DNA of 64,000 nucleotides from JBCBCP01 sp038530575 (GTDB taxonomy: Bacteria > Pseudomonadota > Alphaproteobacteria > Rhodobacterales > Rhodobacteraceae), in NCBI GenBank assembly GCA_038530575.1, contig JBCBCP010000003.1, forward strand, positions 62,001 to 126,000, written 5' to 3'. The translations under genes were made by a program, and so were the position numbers. Below, one piece after another: positions 41,299 through 49,826 of this stretch (the first letter of the stretch is position 1; every line of letters starts with the position of its first letter). The notes beneath the pieces were generated by a model that had not been told where the DNA came from, did no database searches, and was given only the letters and a program-made list of their open reading frames with translations.

Positions 41299-41474
41299 GT
41301 CGTCCCCACTTCCCATCTCACCCGACATAAACCCGGCGCCGCCCAAAGAGAAGCCGCGCGCGCACATGTCGCAAACCCGAACCCGAATGCCGCGCGCTGG
41401 CCGCTTGGATACGCCCATTTGCCCCATTACAAACGGCGACAGGGGCGAGGGCCCCGAATCCGTACAGGTGCGCC

Positions 41475-42719
41475 ATGAAACGATATTCGGCTTTTGCCAT
41501 CGCCCGCGAGGCGTTTCGCTTTCACACCGGGTGGGAGCGTGCGTGGCGCAGCCCCGAGCCCAAGAAGCGCTATGATGTGATCATCATCGGGGCAGGGGGC
41601 CACGGCCTCGCCACGGCCTATTACCTTGGCAAGAATTTCGGCATCACCAATGTCGCCATCCTCGAAAAGGGTTGGCTCGGCGGCGGCAACACGGGCCGGA
41701 ACACTACGATCATCCGTTCAAACTACCTGCAGGACCCCTCGGCGGCGCTCTATGAAAAGTCCCGCTCGCTCTACGAGACGATGAGCCAGGACCTGAACTA
41801 CAACGTCATGTTCAGCCCGCGCGGCGTGATCATGCTGGCCCAGACCCACCACGAGGTGCGTGGCTACCAGCGCACGGCCCACGCGAACGCGCTGCAGGGT
41901 GTGGCGACCGAATTTATCGGGCCGGAGCGGGTCAAGGAATTGTGCCCAATCATCGAACTTAGCGGTCCGCGTTATCCTGTGCTCGGCGGCCTATGGCAGG
42001 CCCGCGGTGGTACGGCGCGCCACGATGCGGTGGCCTGGGGCTACGCCCGTGCGTGTTCCGATATGGGCATGGACGTGATTCAGAAATGCGAAGTCACCGG
42101 CATTCGGCGTGAAGGCGGCAAGGTCGTCGGCGTGGACACGTCCAAAGGGGCCATCGACTGCGACAAGCTGGGGATCGTGGTTGCGGGCCATTCGGGCGAC
42201 GTGGCGGCCATGGCCGGCTTCCGTCTGCCCATCGAATCCGTGGCCCTGCAGGCGCTGGTGTCCGAGCCGATCAAACCCTGCATGGACGTGGTCGTGATGG
42301 CCAACACCGTGCACGGCTACATGAGCCAGTCCGACAAGGGCGAGATGGTGATTGGCGGCGGCACGGACGGCTATAACAACTACACCCAGCGCGGGGCCTT
42401 CCATCACATCGAGGAAACCGTGCGCGCGCTGGTGGAGACCTTCCCGATGATCTCCCGCCTCAAGATGCTGCGCCAGTGGGGCGGCATCGTGGATGTGACC
42501 GGCGACCGCTCGCCGATCCTGTCCAAAACGCCGGTCGAGAACGTGTTCATCAACTGCGGTTGGGGCACGGGCGGCTTCAAGGCGACCCCGGGTTCCGGCT
42601 GGGCCATGGCCGAGCTGATGGCCAAGGGGCATTCGCCCCTGACGGATGAGTTTGGCCTCGACCGTTTCCGCGAAGGCCGCTTTATCGACGAAAGCGTCGC
42701 CGCTGGGGTGGCGCACTAA
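41475..42719 (+). CDS. soxB: Heterotetrameric sarcosine oxidase subunit beta
   Basis: 414 residues. The subunit demethylates sarcosine (N-methylglycine) on noncovalent FAD and covalent FMN. VIIIGAGGHGLATAYYL (35-51) is the dinucleotide motif, GNTGRNTTIIRSNY follows near 71, and His183 in GGTARHDAVAWG is the probable FMN-linking His. It is first in a soxB-D-A-G order that is also the mgdABCD order of N-methylglutamate dehydrogenase. The N-terminal YSAFAIAREAFRFHTGWERAW matches sarcosine oxidase beta, but the choice between the two cannot be settled by eye. It overlaps the opposite-strand small gene by 4 bp. Confidence 0.88.
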   Translation: MKRYSAFAIAREAFRFHTGWERAWRSPEPKKRYDVIIIGAGGHGLATAYYLGKNFGITNVAILEKGWLGGGNTGRNTTIIRSNYLQDPSAALYEKSRSLYETMSQDLNYNVMFSPRGVIMLAQTHHEVRGYQRTAHANALQGVATEFIGPERVKELCPIIELSGPRYPVLGGLWQARGGTARHDAVAWGYARACSDMGMDVIQKCEVTGIRREGGKVVGVDTSKGAIDCDKLGIVVAGHSGDVAAMAGFRLPIESVALQALVSEPIKPCMDVVVMANTVHGYMSQSDKGEMVIGGGTDGYNNYTQRGAFHHIEETVRALVETFPMISRLKMLRQWGGIVDVTGDRSPILSKTPVENVFINCGWGTGGFKATPGSGWAMAELMAKGHSPLTDEFGLDRFREGRFIDESVAAGVAH

Positions 42720-42913
42720 TGAATGCCGCCGTCATTTCCGCTGATCCTGTTCAACATAACGCCCTCGGCGCGAATGCGCTCGCGGTCCGCCTCGGTCTGG
42801 GGCTGGTCTGCGGTCTCGTCGATGATCGTGCCGCGGCCCGTGCGCCGCTCGCGCAGGGCAAGCCAGACACCCAGAATGGCAAAAGAAGCAACGAGGGCGA
42901 TAAGCCACTCCAT
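42716..42913 (-). CDS. Small membrane protein (unknown), antisense within the sox operon
   Basis: 65 residues. One N-terminal membrane helix (WLIALVASFAILGVWLALRE, 3-22) is followed by a charged, basic-acidic tail. It starts right after the stop of the next small gene (its ATG shares the boundary TAAATG), with GGCGAA upstream. Opposite-strand to soxB and soxD, ending 4 bp into soxB. Not recognised; may be one of a two-gene unit. Confidence 0.6.
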   Translation of the reverse strand: MEWLIALVASFAILGVWLALRERRTGRGTIIDETADQPQTEADRERIRAEGVMLNRISGNDGGIH

Positions 42914-43096
42914 TTAATGCGTCTTTTCGCCTTCACCGGCCTTGGAGCCAAAGGCGATCAGGCTGGCCACATCCACCTCGCGCCCGCCGCGCGCTTCGAG
43001 CCGCTTGGCCGCGGCACGGCGTTCCAGCAGGAACATCACCAGCGCAAAGGCGCAAATTCCGCCAAACGCGATCACGGCCATCATTTCCTTACTCAT
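42914..43096 (-). CDS. Small membrane protein (unknown), antisense within the sox operon
   Basis: 60 residues. Ribosome site GGAGG lies 7 bp before the ATG, a strong case for translation. One hydrophobic segment (MMAVIAFGGICAFALVMFLL, 5-24) precedes a basic stretch and the tail EVDVASLIAFGSKAG. It lies in the 448-bp gap between soxB and soxD, where the sox strand has no gene. Family unknown; the pair would be cotranscribed leftward, against sox. Confidence 0.65.
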   Translation of the reverse strand: MSKEMMAVIAFGGICAFALVMFLLERRAAAKRLEARGGREVDVASLIAFGSKAGEGEKTH

Positions 43097-43167
43097 TCCG
43101 AGTCCTCCAATCCTGTTCTTTCGAACATAGCGGCGCTGACCGGAAAAAGCGAACCCGGAGGCATCCT

Positions 43168-43500
43168 ATGCTGATCCTGACCTGTCCCGTCTGCGGCGTG
43201 ACCGCCGAGGAAACCGAATTTCACGGTGGCGGCGAGGCGCACCTGACCCGCTACGGCCCCGGCTCAAGCGAAGAGGACTTTGAAACCTACCTCTTCATGC
43301 GGGAAAACCCCAAGGGCGTGCATCTGGAGCGCTGGCGCCATGTCTATGGCTGCGGCAAGTGGTTCCACGCGGCCCGCTGCACCACCACGCTCGAGGTATT
43401 CGGTACCTACAGCGCCCAGACCACTGAGCCGCCACAAGAGCTGAAGGACAAGATCAGCGCCAAACGCCCCGGCTGGTCGTGGCGGGAGTTCAGCGCATGA
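43168..43500 (+). CDS. soxD: Sarcosine oxidase subunit delta
   Basis: 110 residues, usual size. The zinc-binding residues are Cys6 and Cys9 (CPVCG), with the later YGCGKWFHAARC near 60-71 providing the other ligands. The block HLTRYGPGSSEEDFETYLF and NPKGVHLERWRH are typical of the family. It stabilises the heterotetramer and contacts the alpha subunit. It lies 448 bp after soxB, an unusually long gap for this operon because two opposite-strand genes occupy it. Confidence 0.94.
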   Translation: MLILTCPVCGVTAEETEFHGGGEAHLTRYGPGSSEEDFETYLFMRENPKGVHLERWRHVYGCGKWFHAARCTTTLEVFGTYSAQTTEPPQELKDKISAKRPGWSWREFSA

Positions 43501-43535
43501 TGATCCCCCTTCACTTGGCAAAGAAAACTCCCCGC

Positions 43536-43554
43536 GGAGCGTCCCGCACGCTCC
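43536..43554 (+). repeat. Hairpin between soxD and soxA
   Basis: GGAGCGT-cccgc-ACGCTCC is a perfect 7-bp stem in the 76-bp soxD-soxA gap, 22 bp before the soxA start. It could modulate translation or mRNA decay of soxA; no T-run is present. Confidence 0.45.
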
Positions 43555-43576
43555 ACCCGCGCAAAGGCCCAACGAC

Positions 43577-46500
43577 ATGAGCACACGCCTCTCCACCGGC
43601 GGCCGCCTGCTGAACCGCGACCGCGCCCTGACCTTTACCTTCAACGGCACTGCCATGCGCGGCTTTGAGGGCGACACGCTCGCCGCAGCCCTGCTCGCGC
43701 AGGACCAGATGCTGGTCGGCCGCTCGTTCAAGTATCACCGCCCACGCGGCATTGTCGCCAGCGGGGTCGAGGAACCGAACGGCCTTGTGAACCTCGGCAC
43801 CGAAGGCAAGTTCGAGCCAAACCAGCGCGTCACCACGACCGAGCTGTTCGACGGGCTGGAGGCCAAGAGCCAGAACCACTGGCCGAGCCTCGATTTTGAT
43901 GTGGGTGCAGTGAACGCCAAGCTCGCGCGCTTCATGCCGGCGGGCTTTTATTACAAGATGTTCATCCACCCGCGCCCTCTGTGGAAACATGTCTACGAGC
44001 CGTTCATCCGGCAGGCCGCAGGCCTTGGCGCGGCGCCCAAAGCGCGGGACGCGGACACGTACGAGCATCTTTATGCCTTCTGCGATGTGCTGGTGATCGG
44101 CGGCGGTGTGGCGGGGCTTCAGGCCGCCCGCGCGGCGGCACGAAGCGGGGCAAAGGTTCTGGTGCTGGAACAGACCGCCCATTGGGGCGGTCGTGCGCCA
44201 GTTGATGGCGGCACTATCGATGGCGACGCGCCTCAGGCATTCGTGGACGCGGCCCTGGCCGAGCTGGGCGCGATGGACAATGTCACGCTGCGCACCCGCA
44301 CGATGGGCGCAGGGGTCTACGACCATGGCTACGTTCTGGGATACGAGCGGCTGACCGATCACGACCCGAAGGCAGACGGCCCGCGTCACCGCCTCTGGCG
44401 CATCCGCGCGGCACAGATCGTCACCGCAACCGGCGCCATCGAACGCCCCCTCAGCTTTGCGGGCAACGACGTGCCGGGGGTCATGCTGGCCGCTGCGGTG
44501 CGCGACTACGTGGTCAATTACGCCGTCAGCCCCGGCGACCGCACGGTCGTCGTCACGAATAACGACGATGCCTACCGAACGGCCATAGCGCTTAAACATG
44601 CAGGGCTTGACGTGCCCGCCCTGCTGGACGCGCGCACCCATGCAGCAGACAGCGCGCTGATGGAGCAGGCCCGCGCGCTGGGGGTTCGGGTCCTGATGGG
44701 GCACGGCATCGCCAAGGTGCAGGGCGGCAAGCGCGTCACGGGCGTCGCGATCTGCTCGCAAGCGGGCGAGGGCGCGGTGCTCGAAGAGATCCCTTGCGAC
44801 GCAGTTGCCATGTCGGGCGGCTGGTCGCCTGTCGTGCATCTGTATTCACACTGCGGCGGCAAATTGCTGTGGGACGAGGCAGGCGCGATGTTCCGGCCCG
44901 ACCCGAACCGCCCGCCCACCGGCGCATCGGGTGAAGGCTTCGTGTCCGTCTGTGGCAGCGCCAACGGCGAAATGGACCTCGCCGCCGTCCTGACCGATGC
45001 CGATGCCGTGGGCCGCGCTGCCGCCACAGCGGCGGGCTTTACGGCGCAGGACTCCGCCGCCCCGGTTGGGGACACTCCCGAAGAGGCCCCGATGGCTCCG
45101 GTCTGGATGATGCCCCAGGGCGCCAAGAAGGAACTACGGAGCAAGGCGTGGCTGGATTACCAGAACGACGTGAAAGTGTCGGACGTTCAACTGGCCGCCC
45201 AAGAAGGGTTTGAATCGGTCGAACATGCCAAGCGCTACACCACGCTCGGCATGGCGACGGATCAGGGAAAACTCAGCAACATCAACGGTCTCGCGATCCT
45301 CTCTGATGCGCTGGGTCAACCGATCCCGCAGACGGGCACCACCACCTTCCGCCCGCCCTATACGCCGATCTCCATGGGGGCCATCGCGGGCGAGGCGCGG
45401 GGCGAAGTGTTCCAGCCCTTGCGCCGCACGCCGATCCACGACTGGAACGACAGTCACGGCGCCGATTGGGAGCCCGTTGGCGCGTGGCGGCGCCCCTACG
45501 CCTATGTGCGCAGCGGCGAAAGCACCCATGACGCTGTGATGCGCGAGACGAAGAACACCCGCGAAAACCTTGGCCTGCTGGACGCGTCCACGCTGGGCAA
45601 GATCGTGGTCAAAGGCCCCGACGCGGGCCGCTTCCTCGACATGATGTACACCAACATGATGTCGACCCTGAAGCCGGGCAAATGCCGCTACGGCCTGATG
45701 TGCAGCGAGAACGGCTTCCTGATCGACGACGGCGTGGTTGCGCGCCTCGATGACGACACATGGCTCTGCCACACCACCACGGGCGGTGCGGACCGCATCC
45801 ACCAGCATATGGAAGAATGGCTGCAGACCGAATGGTGGGACTGGAAGGTCTATGTCGCCAACTTGACCGAACAATACGCGCAGATCGCCGTGGTTGGCCC
45901 CAATGCGCGCCAGGCGCTGGAGCGGCTGGGCGGCATGGACGTGTCGAACGATGCGCTTGGCTTCATGGAGTGGGCCGAGGGCAAGCTGGGCGATTTCGAC
46001 GCGCGCGTCTTCCGCATCTCTTTCTCGGGCGAGTTGAGCTTTGAAGTCGCGGTGCCTGCCAGCCAGGGTCAGGCCTTCTGGGATGCCCTCATGACGGTTG
46101 GCGCGGACCTTGGCGTGATGCCCTACGGGACCGAGGCGCTGCATATCCTGCGGGCCGAAAAGGGCTTTATCATGATCGGGGACGAGACCGACGGCACCGT
46201 GATCCCGCAGGACCTTGGCCTACACTGGGCGATTTCGAAGAAGAAGGAAGACTTCCTTGGCAAGCGCGCGCAGGAGCGTACCCATATGACCGATCCGGCC
46301 CGCTGGAAACTGGTGGGGCTGGAAACGCTCGACGGTGCCACGCTGCCCGATGGAGCCTATGCCAAGGGGGAGGGGACCAACGCCAACGGTCAGACCGTGG
46401 TGCAGGGGCGGGTAACCTCCTCGTACCACTCGCCCAACCTGAACAAGGGTATTGCCATGGGCCTTGTACTGAATGGCCCAGACCGTATGGGCGAGGTGCT

Positions 46501-46591
46501 GACCTTCCCCGGAACCGATGGCACCAACTACGAGGCGCGCATTGTCAGCCCCGTGTTCTATGATCCGGAAGGGAGCAAAGCGAATGGCTGA
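43577..46591 (+). CDS. soxA: Sarcosine oxidase subunit alpha
   Basis: 1004 residues, full length. An N-terminal ferredoxin-like domain without cluster cysteines (RGFEGDTLAAALLAQ near 30) is followed by the NAD/FAD-type dinucleotide domain VLVIGGGVAGLQAARAA near 172 and an aminomethyltransferase-like GcvT domain from about 620 to the end. The alpha subunit binds NAD+ and tetrahydrofolate and takes the methylene group released by the beta subunit. It is followed by an 8-bp overlap with soxG. Confidence 0.95.
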   Translation: MSTRLSTGGRLLNRDRALTFTFNGTAMRGFEGDTLAAALLAQDQMLVGRSFKYHRPRGIVASGVEEPNGLVNLGTEGKFEPNQRVTTTELFDGLEAKSQNHWPSLDFDVGAVNAKLARFMPAGFYYKMFIHPRPLWKHVYEPFIRQAAGLGAAPKARDADTYEHLYAFCDVLVIGGGVAGLQAARAAARSGAKVLVLEQTAHWGGRAPVDGGTIDGDAPQAFVDAALAELGAMDNVTLRTRTMGAGVYDHGYVLGYERLTDHDPKADGPRHRLWRIRAAQIVTATGAIERPLSFAGNDVPGVMLAAAVRDYVVNYAVSPGDRTVVVTNNDDAYRTAIALKHAGLDVPALLDARTHAADSALMEQARALGVRVLMGHGIAKVQGGKRVTGVAICSQAGEGAVLEEIPCDAVAMSGGWSPVVHLYSHCGGKLLWDEAGAMFRPDPNRPPTGASGEGFVSVCGSANGEMDLAAVLTDADAVGRAAATAAGFTAQDSAAPVGDTPEEAPMAPVWMMPQGAKKELRSKAWLDYQNDVKVSDVQLAAQEGFESVEHAKRYTTLGMATDQGKLSNINGLAILSDALGQPIPQTGTTTFRPPYTPISMGAIAGEARGEVFQPLRRTPIHDWNDSHGADWEPVGAWRRPYAYVRSGESTHDAVMRETKNTRENLGLLDASTLGKIVVKGPDAGRFLDMMYTNMMSTLKPGKCRYGLMCSENGFLIDDGVVARLDDDTWLCHTTTGGADRIHQHMEEWLQTEWWDWKVYVANLTEQYAQIAVVGPNARQALERLGGMDVSNDALGFMEWAEGKLGDFDARVFRISFSGELSFEVAVPASQGQAFWDALMTVGADLGVMPYGTEALHILRAEKGFIMIGDETDGTVIPQDLGLHWAISKKKEDFLGKRAQERTHMTDPARWKLVGLETLDGATLPDGAYAKGEGTNANGQTVVQGRVTSSYHSPNLNKGIAMGLVLNGPDRMGEVLTFPGTDGTNYEARIVSPVFYDPEGSKANG

Positions 46592-47150
46592 TCCTGTCTC
46601 TCCCCTCGCCGGCGCGGCGGCCTCGGGTATCGCCGAAGTCCGTGAGATTGGCCTTCAGGGCATGATCACCCTGCGCGGTGATCTGTCAAACGCGCGGATC
46701 GCGGGCGCGGCCAAAGGCGCGGTAGGGGTCGATGTGCCCGGGCCGGGACGCGCTGCGATGGACGGCGCGCGCGGCATCTGCTGGATGTCCCCGGACGAGC
46801 TGCTGGTGCTGTGCCCCTATATCGAGGTCGAAGCGGCGCTGAAGAAGATGCATACCGCGCTGGAGGGCAGCCACGCATTGGCGGTAAACGTATCCGACGC
46901 GCGCGCGGTTTTTGACCTATCAGGCCCGCGCGCGCGGGAGGTCTTGTCTAAATTGGTGCCGGTCGACCTGAGCCCCGATGCATTTGCCCAAGGTATGTTC
47001 CGCCGCACGCGCATGGCGCAGATCCCGGCGGCCTTCTGGCTGCACGCGCCGGACACGTTTCGGATCGTGACCTTCCGCAGCACTGCACAATATGCGGTGG
47101 ACCTTTTCAAGACCGCCAGCATGGCGGGCAGCGAAGTGGACCTGTTTTGA
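46584..47150 (+). CDS. soxG: Sarcosine oxidase subunit gamma
   Basis: 188 residues from the ATG at 46584, preceded by GGAAGGGAG; the longer frame from 46518 is shadow sequence within soxA. GcvT-related gamma-subunit fold with ARAVFDLSGPRAREVLSKL near 108 and FRRTRMAQIPAAFWLH near 138. Structural subunit that completes the heterotetramer. The next gene's ATG shares its stop codon A. Confidence 0.92.
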   Translation: MADPVSPLAGAAASGIAEVREIGLQGMITLRGDLSNARIAGAAKGAVGVDVPGPGRAAMDGARGICWMSPDELLVLCPYIEVEAALKKMHTALEGSHALAVNVSDARAVFDLSGPRAREVLSKLVPVDLSPDAFAQGMFRRTRMAQIPAAFWLHAPDTFRIVTFRSTAQYAVDLFKTASMAGSEVDLF

Positions 47151-47560
47151 TGGTTAAAACCCTCATACTGGCGGCCGGCGTTGCGGCGCTTGCCACATCG
47201 GCGCACGCCGTCAACCTGCTGTGTGTGACGTCCAACCCATCTTCAAAGGATTGGGTACCCAAGTCGGTTGCCGTCACGGTCGATACGGACAGGCTGCAAG
47301 CTGCGGTCCTCGATGAATACACGAGCCAAGTATTGGGCGGCCCGATTATGGTCGACTTTCGCCAGACAGGCGCAAAGCGTTTGCAGCTGAAGTGGGAACT
47401 CGTCGGTGCCAAAGACGTGCAGGGCCGCGAGCAGACGGTGGATTTCACCATGTCGATCAATGTGGGCAACGGGCGGTTCACCTACCAAGGCATCGGCGAG
47501 AGCTTTTTCGTGACCCCGGGCAGCGCGTCGGGCCGTTGCGGGCGCATTCCAGAAGGCTAG
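47150..47560 (+). CDS. Small secreted protein A (unknown)
   Basis: 136 residues from the ATG at 47150 (a TTG lies one codon earlier). A Sec signal peptide (1-20, ending AHA) precedes a beta-rich mature domain with an early Cys (LLCV, near 25) and a late Cys (GRCGR, near 131), a likely disulfide. Probably cotranscribed with soxG (1-bp overlap). It shares a loose pattern with the next secreted protein (47810). Family not recognised. Confidence 0.75.
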   Translation: MVKTLILAAGVAALATSAHAVNLLCVTSNPSSKDWVPKSVAVTVDTDRLQAAVLDEYTSQVLGGPIMVDFRQTGAKRLQLKWELVGAKDVQGREQTVDFTMSINVGNGRFTYQGIGESFFVTPGSASGRCGRIPEG

Positions 47561-47758
47561 AGCGCACCGCGGTGTGTCGCCATGTGTTTTGAGCGTGACG
47601 TCCTTCTAACGAAAGAAGACATATTCAGCTGATCAGCAAACCACATGCGCATGGTCCCTCTGGTGCTTCGGAGCGCCGCCACGCCTGTGGTCGCGGTGGC
47701 CAAGACCCGAAAATGCGATATGATTCTATCGACGACGCCGAAATGCCGGCGCTCACGT

Positions 47759-47788
47759 TTGCCGCAACTGCACCAGCGACTGCGGCAA
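47759..47788 (+). repeat. Inverted repeat in leader of second secreted-protein gene
   Basis: TTGCCGCA and TGCGGCAA form a perfect 8-bp stem around 14 bases, ending 21 bp before the ATG and 10 bp before the AGGAGG ribosome site. Elsewhere in the 249-bp gap (47561-47809) I see only a 10-bp palindrome GCTGATCAGC at 47628-47637. The element may be a 5'-UTR structure or an operator. Confidence 0.4.
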
Positions 47789-47809
47789 CATCAATTCAGG
47801 AGGCGGGAT

Positions 47810-48265
47810 ATGCGCGCGCGTAAACTCAGCACGGTTTTGGTCCTTGCCCTGGGCCTCGCGGTCCCGGCTGCTGCGCAAAACGTGATGTACGACTGCCAGA
47901 TCACCAAGGGCGGTGAGGCCGGGACGTGGATCGGCACGCGGCTCGCCTTGATTGTTGAGGAAAGCGGTGCGGCCCGTGCCGTAGACAACGTGACAATCAC
48001 CTTTGTTGAGGGCGGGTCGGCGGCGGCGCGGCTGACGCGACGTGGCGATACGCTGCGCTTTAGCTGGAACGTTGCCGGCGCGAGCGACTCGCGGCAGCAA
48101 AACATTCCGACCTTCACCTATACCGCTAATCTGAACACCGGAACGGGCGCGGTCCGCGTGCGCGCGAAACCTGTTCGCTTTCCGCAAAGCTGGTCGGGCT
48201 CGGGCACATGTACGCCACGTTCCGATATGTCCGTGCGTGAGCTGAACCGACTTTTGCGGGGCTGA
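47810..48265 (+). CDS. Small secreted protein B (unknown)
   Basis: 151 residues from the ATG at 47810, chosen for the AGGAGG at 47799-47804; a longer upstream frame (47645) has no such site. Sec signal peptide ending PAAAQ (about residue 23), then a beta-rich domain of about 110 residues with an early Cys (YDCQI) and late Cys (GTCTPR), and a short basic C-terminal tail. It may be a distant paralogue of the 47150 product. Family not recognised. Confidence 0.78.
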   Translation: MRARKLSTVLVLALGLAVPAAAQNVMYDCQITKGGEAGTWIGTRLALIVEESGAARAVDNVTITFVEGGSAAARLTRRGDTLRFSWNVAGASDSRQQNIPTFTYTANLNTGTGAVRVRAKPVRFPQSWSGSGTCTPRSDMSVRELNRLLRG

Positions 48266-48369
48266 TCGGCGCTTTCTCTATTCGGGTTGTGCCGCTGTGC
48301 TCTTGACCTTGGCACCTGCCGCCCAATCTGTCATGCACACCGACGTAACGACCCCTGAAAGGATGCCCC

Positions 48370-48969
48370 ATGGCTTTCGAACTCCCCGACCTTCCCTACG
48401 CCCACGACGCTCTTGCCCCGCATGGCATGTCGGCGGAGACGCTGGAATTCCACCACGACCTGCACCACAACGCCTACGTGACCAACGGCAACAAGGCGAT
48501 TGAAGGCACCGAGTGGGAGGGCAAGACCCTCGAGGAGATCATCACCGGCACTTACGACGCGAACGCCGTGGCGCAGAATGGCATCTTCAACAACATCAGC
48601 CAGCTGTGGAACCACAACCAGTTCTGGGAAATGATGGGTCCCGGCACCTCGGCCATGCCGGGCGAGTTGGAAAAGGCGCTGACCGAGAGCTTTGGGTCGG
48701 TTGATGCGTTCAAGGATGCGTTCAAAGCCGCTGGCGCTGGCCAGTTCGGCTCGGGCTGGGCATGGCTGGTCAAGGATACCGATGGCAGCCTGAAGGTCAC
48801 AAAGACCGAAAACGGCGTGAACCCCCTATGCTTTGGTCAAACGGCTCTGCTCGGCTGCGACGTGTGGGAGCACAGCTACTATATCGACTTCCGCAACAAG
48901 CGCCCGGACTACCTGTCGAACTTCCTCGACAATCTGGTGAACTGGGATAACGTGGCCAGCCGCATGTAA
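48370..48969 (+). CDS. sodB: Superoxide dismutase (Fe/Mn family, probably Fe)
   Basis: 199 residues. Metal ligands: His27 in EFHHDLHHNAY (near 27), His in LWNHNQFWE (near 79), and Asp/His in DVWEHSYYIDF (near 162-166). AGQFGSGWAWL near 120 is Fe-type-like. It converts superoxide to O2 and H2O2, in keeping with oxidase reactions nearby that yield H2O2. AAAGGA precedes the ATG. A terminator follows at 48998. Confidence 0.97.
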   Translation: MAFELPDLPYAHDALAPHGMSAETLEFHHDLHHNAYVTNGNKAIEGTEWEGKTLEEIITGTYDANAVAQNGIFNNISQLWNHNQFWEMMGPGTSAMPGELEKALTESFGSVDAFKDAFKAAGAGQFGSGWAWLVKDTDGSLKVTKTENGVNPLCFGQTALLGCDVWEHSYYIDFRNKRPDYLSNFLDNLVNWDNVASRM

Positions 48970-48997
48970 ATGCTGCGACGGCTGATGGACTCAAGTG

Positions 48998-49030
48998 GGC
49001 CGGGAGCATTGCTTCCGGCCTCTTTCGTTT
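48998..49030 (+). terminator. Rho-independent terminator of sodB
   Basis: GGCCGGGAGC-att-GCTTCCGGCC forms a 10-bp stem (one G-T pair) with a 3-base loop, followed directly by the T-rich tail TCTTTCGTTT. It sits 29 bp past the sodB stop. Confidence 0.85.
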
Positions 49031-49129
49031 GCCCTGTTGCGATGTGCATCGAAGTCACCTTGCACTGATCTGGCACCCCCGCTTTAGTACCTGTGCCCAG
49101 TCATCACCGCAGGCGGCTCAGCCCTGGGG

Positions 49130-49678
49130 TCACGACAGGAGCCGCTGGACAACCTCCAGCGCCGCACTCGCGTCCTCGGCAACCGTGATGAACTCCTTGA
49201 TCGTCGCATCTGCAAAACCGTGCGCGATCACATGGTCTATCATCGCGATCAGGGGATCCCAGTAACCCGCGACATTCACCAGCACGATGGGCTTGGCGTG
49301 CAGGCCCAATTGGCGCCAGGTCAGGACCTCGAACACCTCGTCGAGTGAGCCCGCACCGCCGGGCAGAACCACCACTGCGTCGCAGTTCATGAACATGACT
49401 TTTTTGCGCTCGTGCATCGTCTCCGTCACGATAAAGGTCGTGAGATCGCGCTTTCCGACCTCGCGCGCTTCAAGATGCTGCGGGATAACGCCCAACGTCT
49501 CTCCGCCTGCAGTCTGGGCCGCGCGAGCCGTGACACCCATCAGCCCGACGTCCCCGGCGCCGTAAACAAGCCGCGCCCCTGCCTCTGCCATGCCGCGCCC
49601 CAAGGCTTCGGCCTCGCGCGCAAATGCCGGATTGCTGCCGCTGCGCGACCCGCAAAAGACGCAAATGGCATGGCGCAT
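49130..49678 (-). CDS. LOG-family (TIGR00730) nucleoside-monophosphate phosphoribohydrolase-like protein
   Basis: 182 residues, Rossmann-like fold. VFCGSRSGSNPAF at the start and the nucleotide-binding loop PGGAGSLDEVFEVLTW near 112. In most members the loop reads PGGxGTxxE; here Thr is Ser. The family releases a free base from a nucleoside 5'-monophosphate (cytokinin-activating enzymes in plants and some bacteria); the bacterial role is often nucleotide salvage. Convergent with the sodB side and divergent from the LysM gene. Confidence 0.93.
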   Translation of the reverse strand: MRHAICVFCGSRSGSNPAFAREAEALGRGMAEAGARLVYGAGDVGLMGVTARAAQTAGGETLGVIPQHLEAREVGKRDLTTFIVTETMHERKKVMFMNCDAVVVLPGGAGSLDEVFEVLTWRQLGLHAKPIVLVNVAGYWDPLIAMIDHVIAHGFADATIKEFITVAEDASAALEVVQRLLS

Positions 49679-49826
49679 GGGGCTTTCCTTCCTCAGGCTG
49701 TGGCGGGGATAACACAGACCCGCAGCCTTGTGTTTTGACCGGGTCTAGCGTGGCTGATATGTAACCTCAATGAAAATGCCGGCGCTGCTGAATGGCCGGC
49801 CAAGCCGAAAAGGCGGACCTGGGACA

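Noticed and set aside
41299..41427. Longer CcmI start
   Set aside because: The added 43 residues precede the membrane anchor without conserved features, and 41298 has a ribosome-site-like sequence.
42719..43174. A plus-strand frame between soxB and soxD
   Set aside because: The two minus-strand ORFs have a ribosome site and membrane helices; this frame has neither and starts right at the soxB stop.
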